In this document: positions 63,974-64,000 of the stretch, in pieces
Layout of the letters: each line of letters begins with the position of its first letter
Position numbering within the stretch: the stretch's first letter is position 1
From: Acinetobacter indicus CIP 110367
Lineage (GTDB): Bacteria > Pseudomonadota > Gammaproteobacteria > Pseudomonadales > Moraxellaceae
Length of the DNA: 64,000 bases
Reading direction: 5' to 3'
Assembly: GCF_000488255.1 (NCBI RefSeq)
Contig: NZ_KI530745.1
Coordinates: 248,001-312,000 of the forward strand
The notes under the pieces: model-generated
What the model was told of the DNA's origin: nothing
The model's database searches: none
Seen by the model: the letters and a program-made list of their open reading frames with translations, nothing else
Program-made: the position numbers and the translations under genes

Positions 63974-64000
63974 GCCATTGCACAACAAAAAACGTCAGTG

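Overview
The window is chromosomal DNA from a gammaproteobacterium of the Acinetobacter type. The evidence is the AT-leaning composition, the family of each core protein (FolD, HtpX, GroEL, TrpGDC, GlnA, SodB), a GTP-type PEP carboxykinase, a free-standing trpGDC cluster without trpE, and the tRNA set. I cannot name the species from sequence alone. Nearly everything is ordinary core or soft-core chromosome. I see no insertion sequence, prophage, CRISPR array, toxin-antitoxin pair or integrated island.

Layout. 0-10 kb: the end of folP, a DUF5713 protein, two near-identical tRNA-Leu loci bracketing a Tat-exported PhoD-like phosphatase and a membrane protein, tRNA-Cys, folD, a methyltransferase, a lipoprotein and pckG. 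9-23 kb: a lipid-kinase-like protein overlapping a phosphoesterase, groESL behind a sigma-32-type promoter, a LuxR-type regulator, a GDPD lipoprotein, an RND pump without an adaptor gene, mgtE, a DUF4112 protein and htpX. 22-28 kb: two lytic transglycosylases, ttcA, an SCP2 protein, greB, tRNA-Ser and an AsnC/Lrp gene with no visible start codon. 28-34.7 kb: a Fur-box-preceded ferric iron ABC operon (fbpC-A-B order), a pirin and an L,D-transpeptidase. 34.8-41 kb: hemE, DUF817, a DUF3015/DUF4105 envelope pair and a globin-coupled diguanylate cyclase. 41-47.6 kb: a cupin, folE, an Smr protein, trpC-trpD-trpG, and glnA behind a long nitrogen-regulated upstream region. 47.8-54.4 kb: ubiC-ubiA, a lipase-like gene broken by one stop codon, a LysR regulator divergent from a TfdB-like aromatic monooxygenase, and two small membrane proteins. 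54.4-64 kb: three tRNA-Asn genes, sodB, a Nif3-like protein, a DegS-like protease, a Tim44-domain protein, radA, an alanine/sodium symporter and cycA.

Functional themes: folate (folP, folD, folE), cell wall (two SLT enzymes, an L,D-transpeptidase), envelope quality control (HtpX, DegS-like), metal handling (Fur/Fbp, MgtE, SodB), nitrogen and amino acids (glnA, trp, cycA, AGCS), and ubiquinone (ubiCA).

The less ordinary signals are mostly regulatory or structural. They are four NtrC-like sites plus a correctly spaced -24/-12 element before glnA; a consensus promoter followed almost at once by an intrinsic terminator in the leader of an MltF-like gene; a four-site DnaA-box-like cluster before ttcA; a 149-bp direct repeat carrying tRNA-Leu around the phoD module; the nonsense codon in the lipase-like gene; and the DUF4105 protein whose C-terminus reads like an outer-membrane barrel. 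I did not find a convincing previously undescribed multi-gene system.
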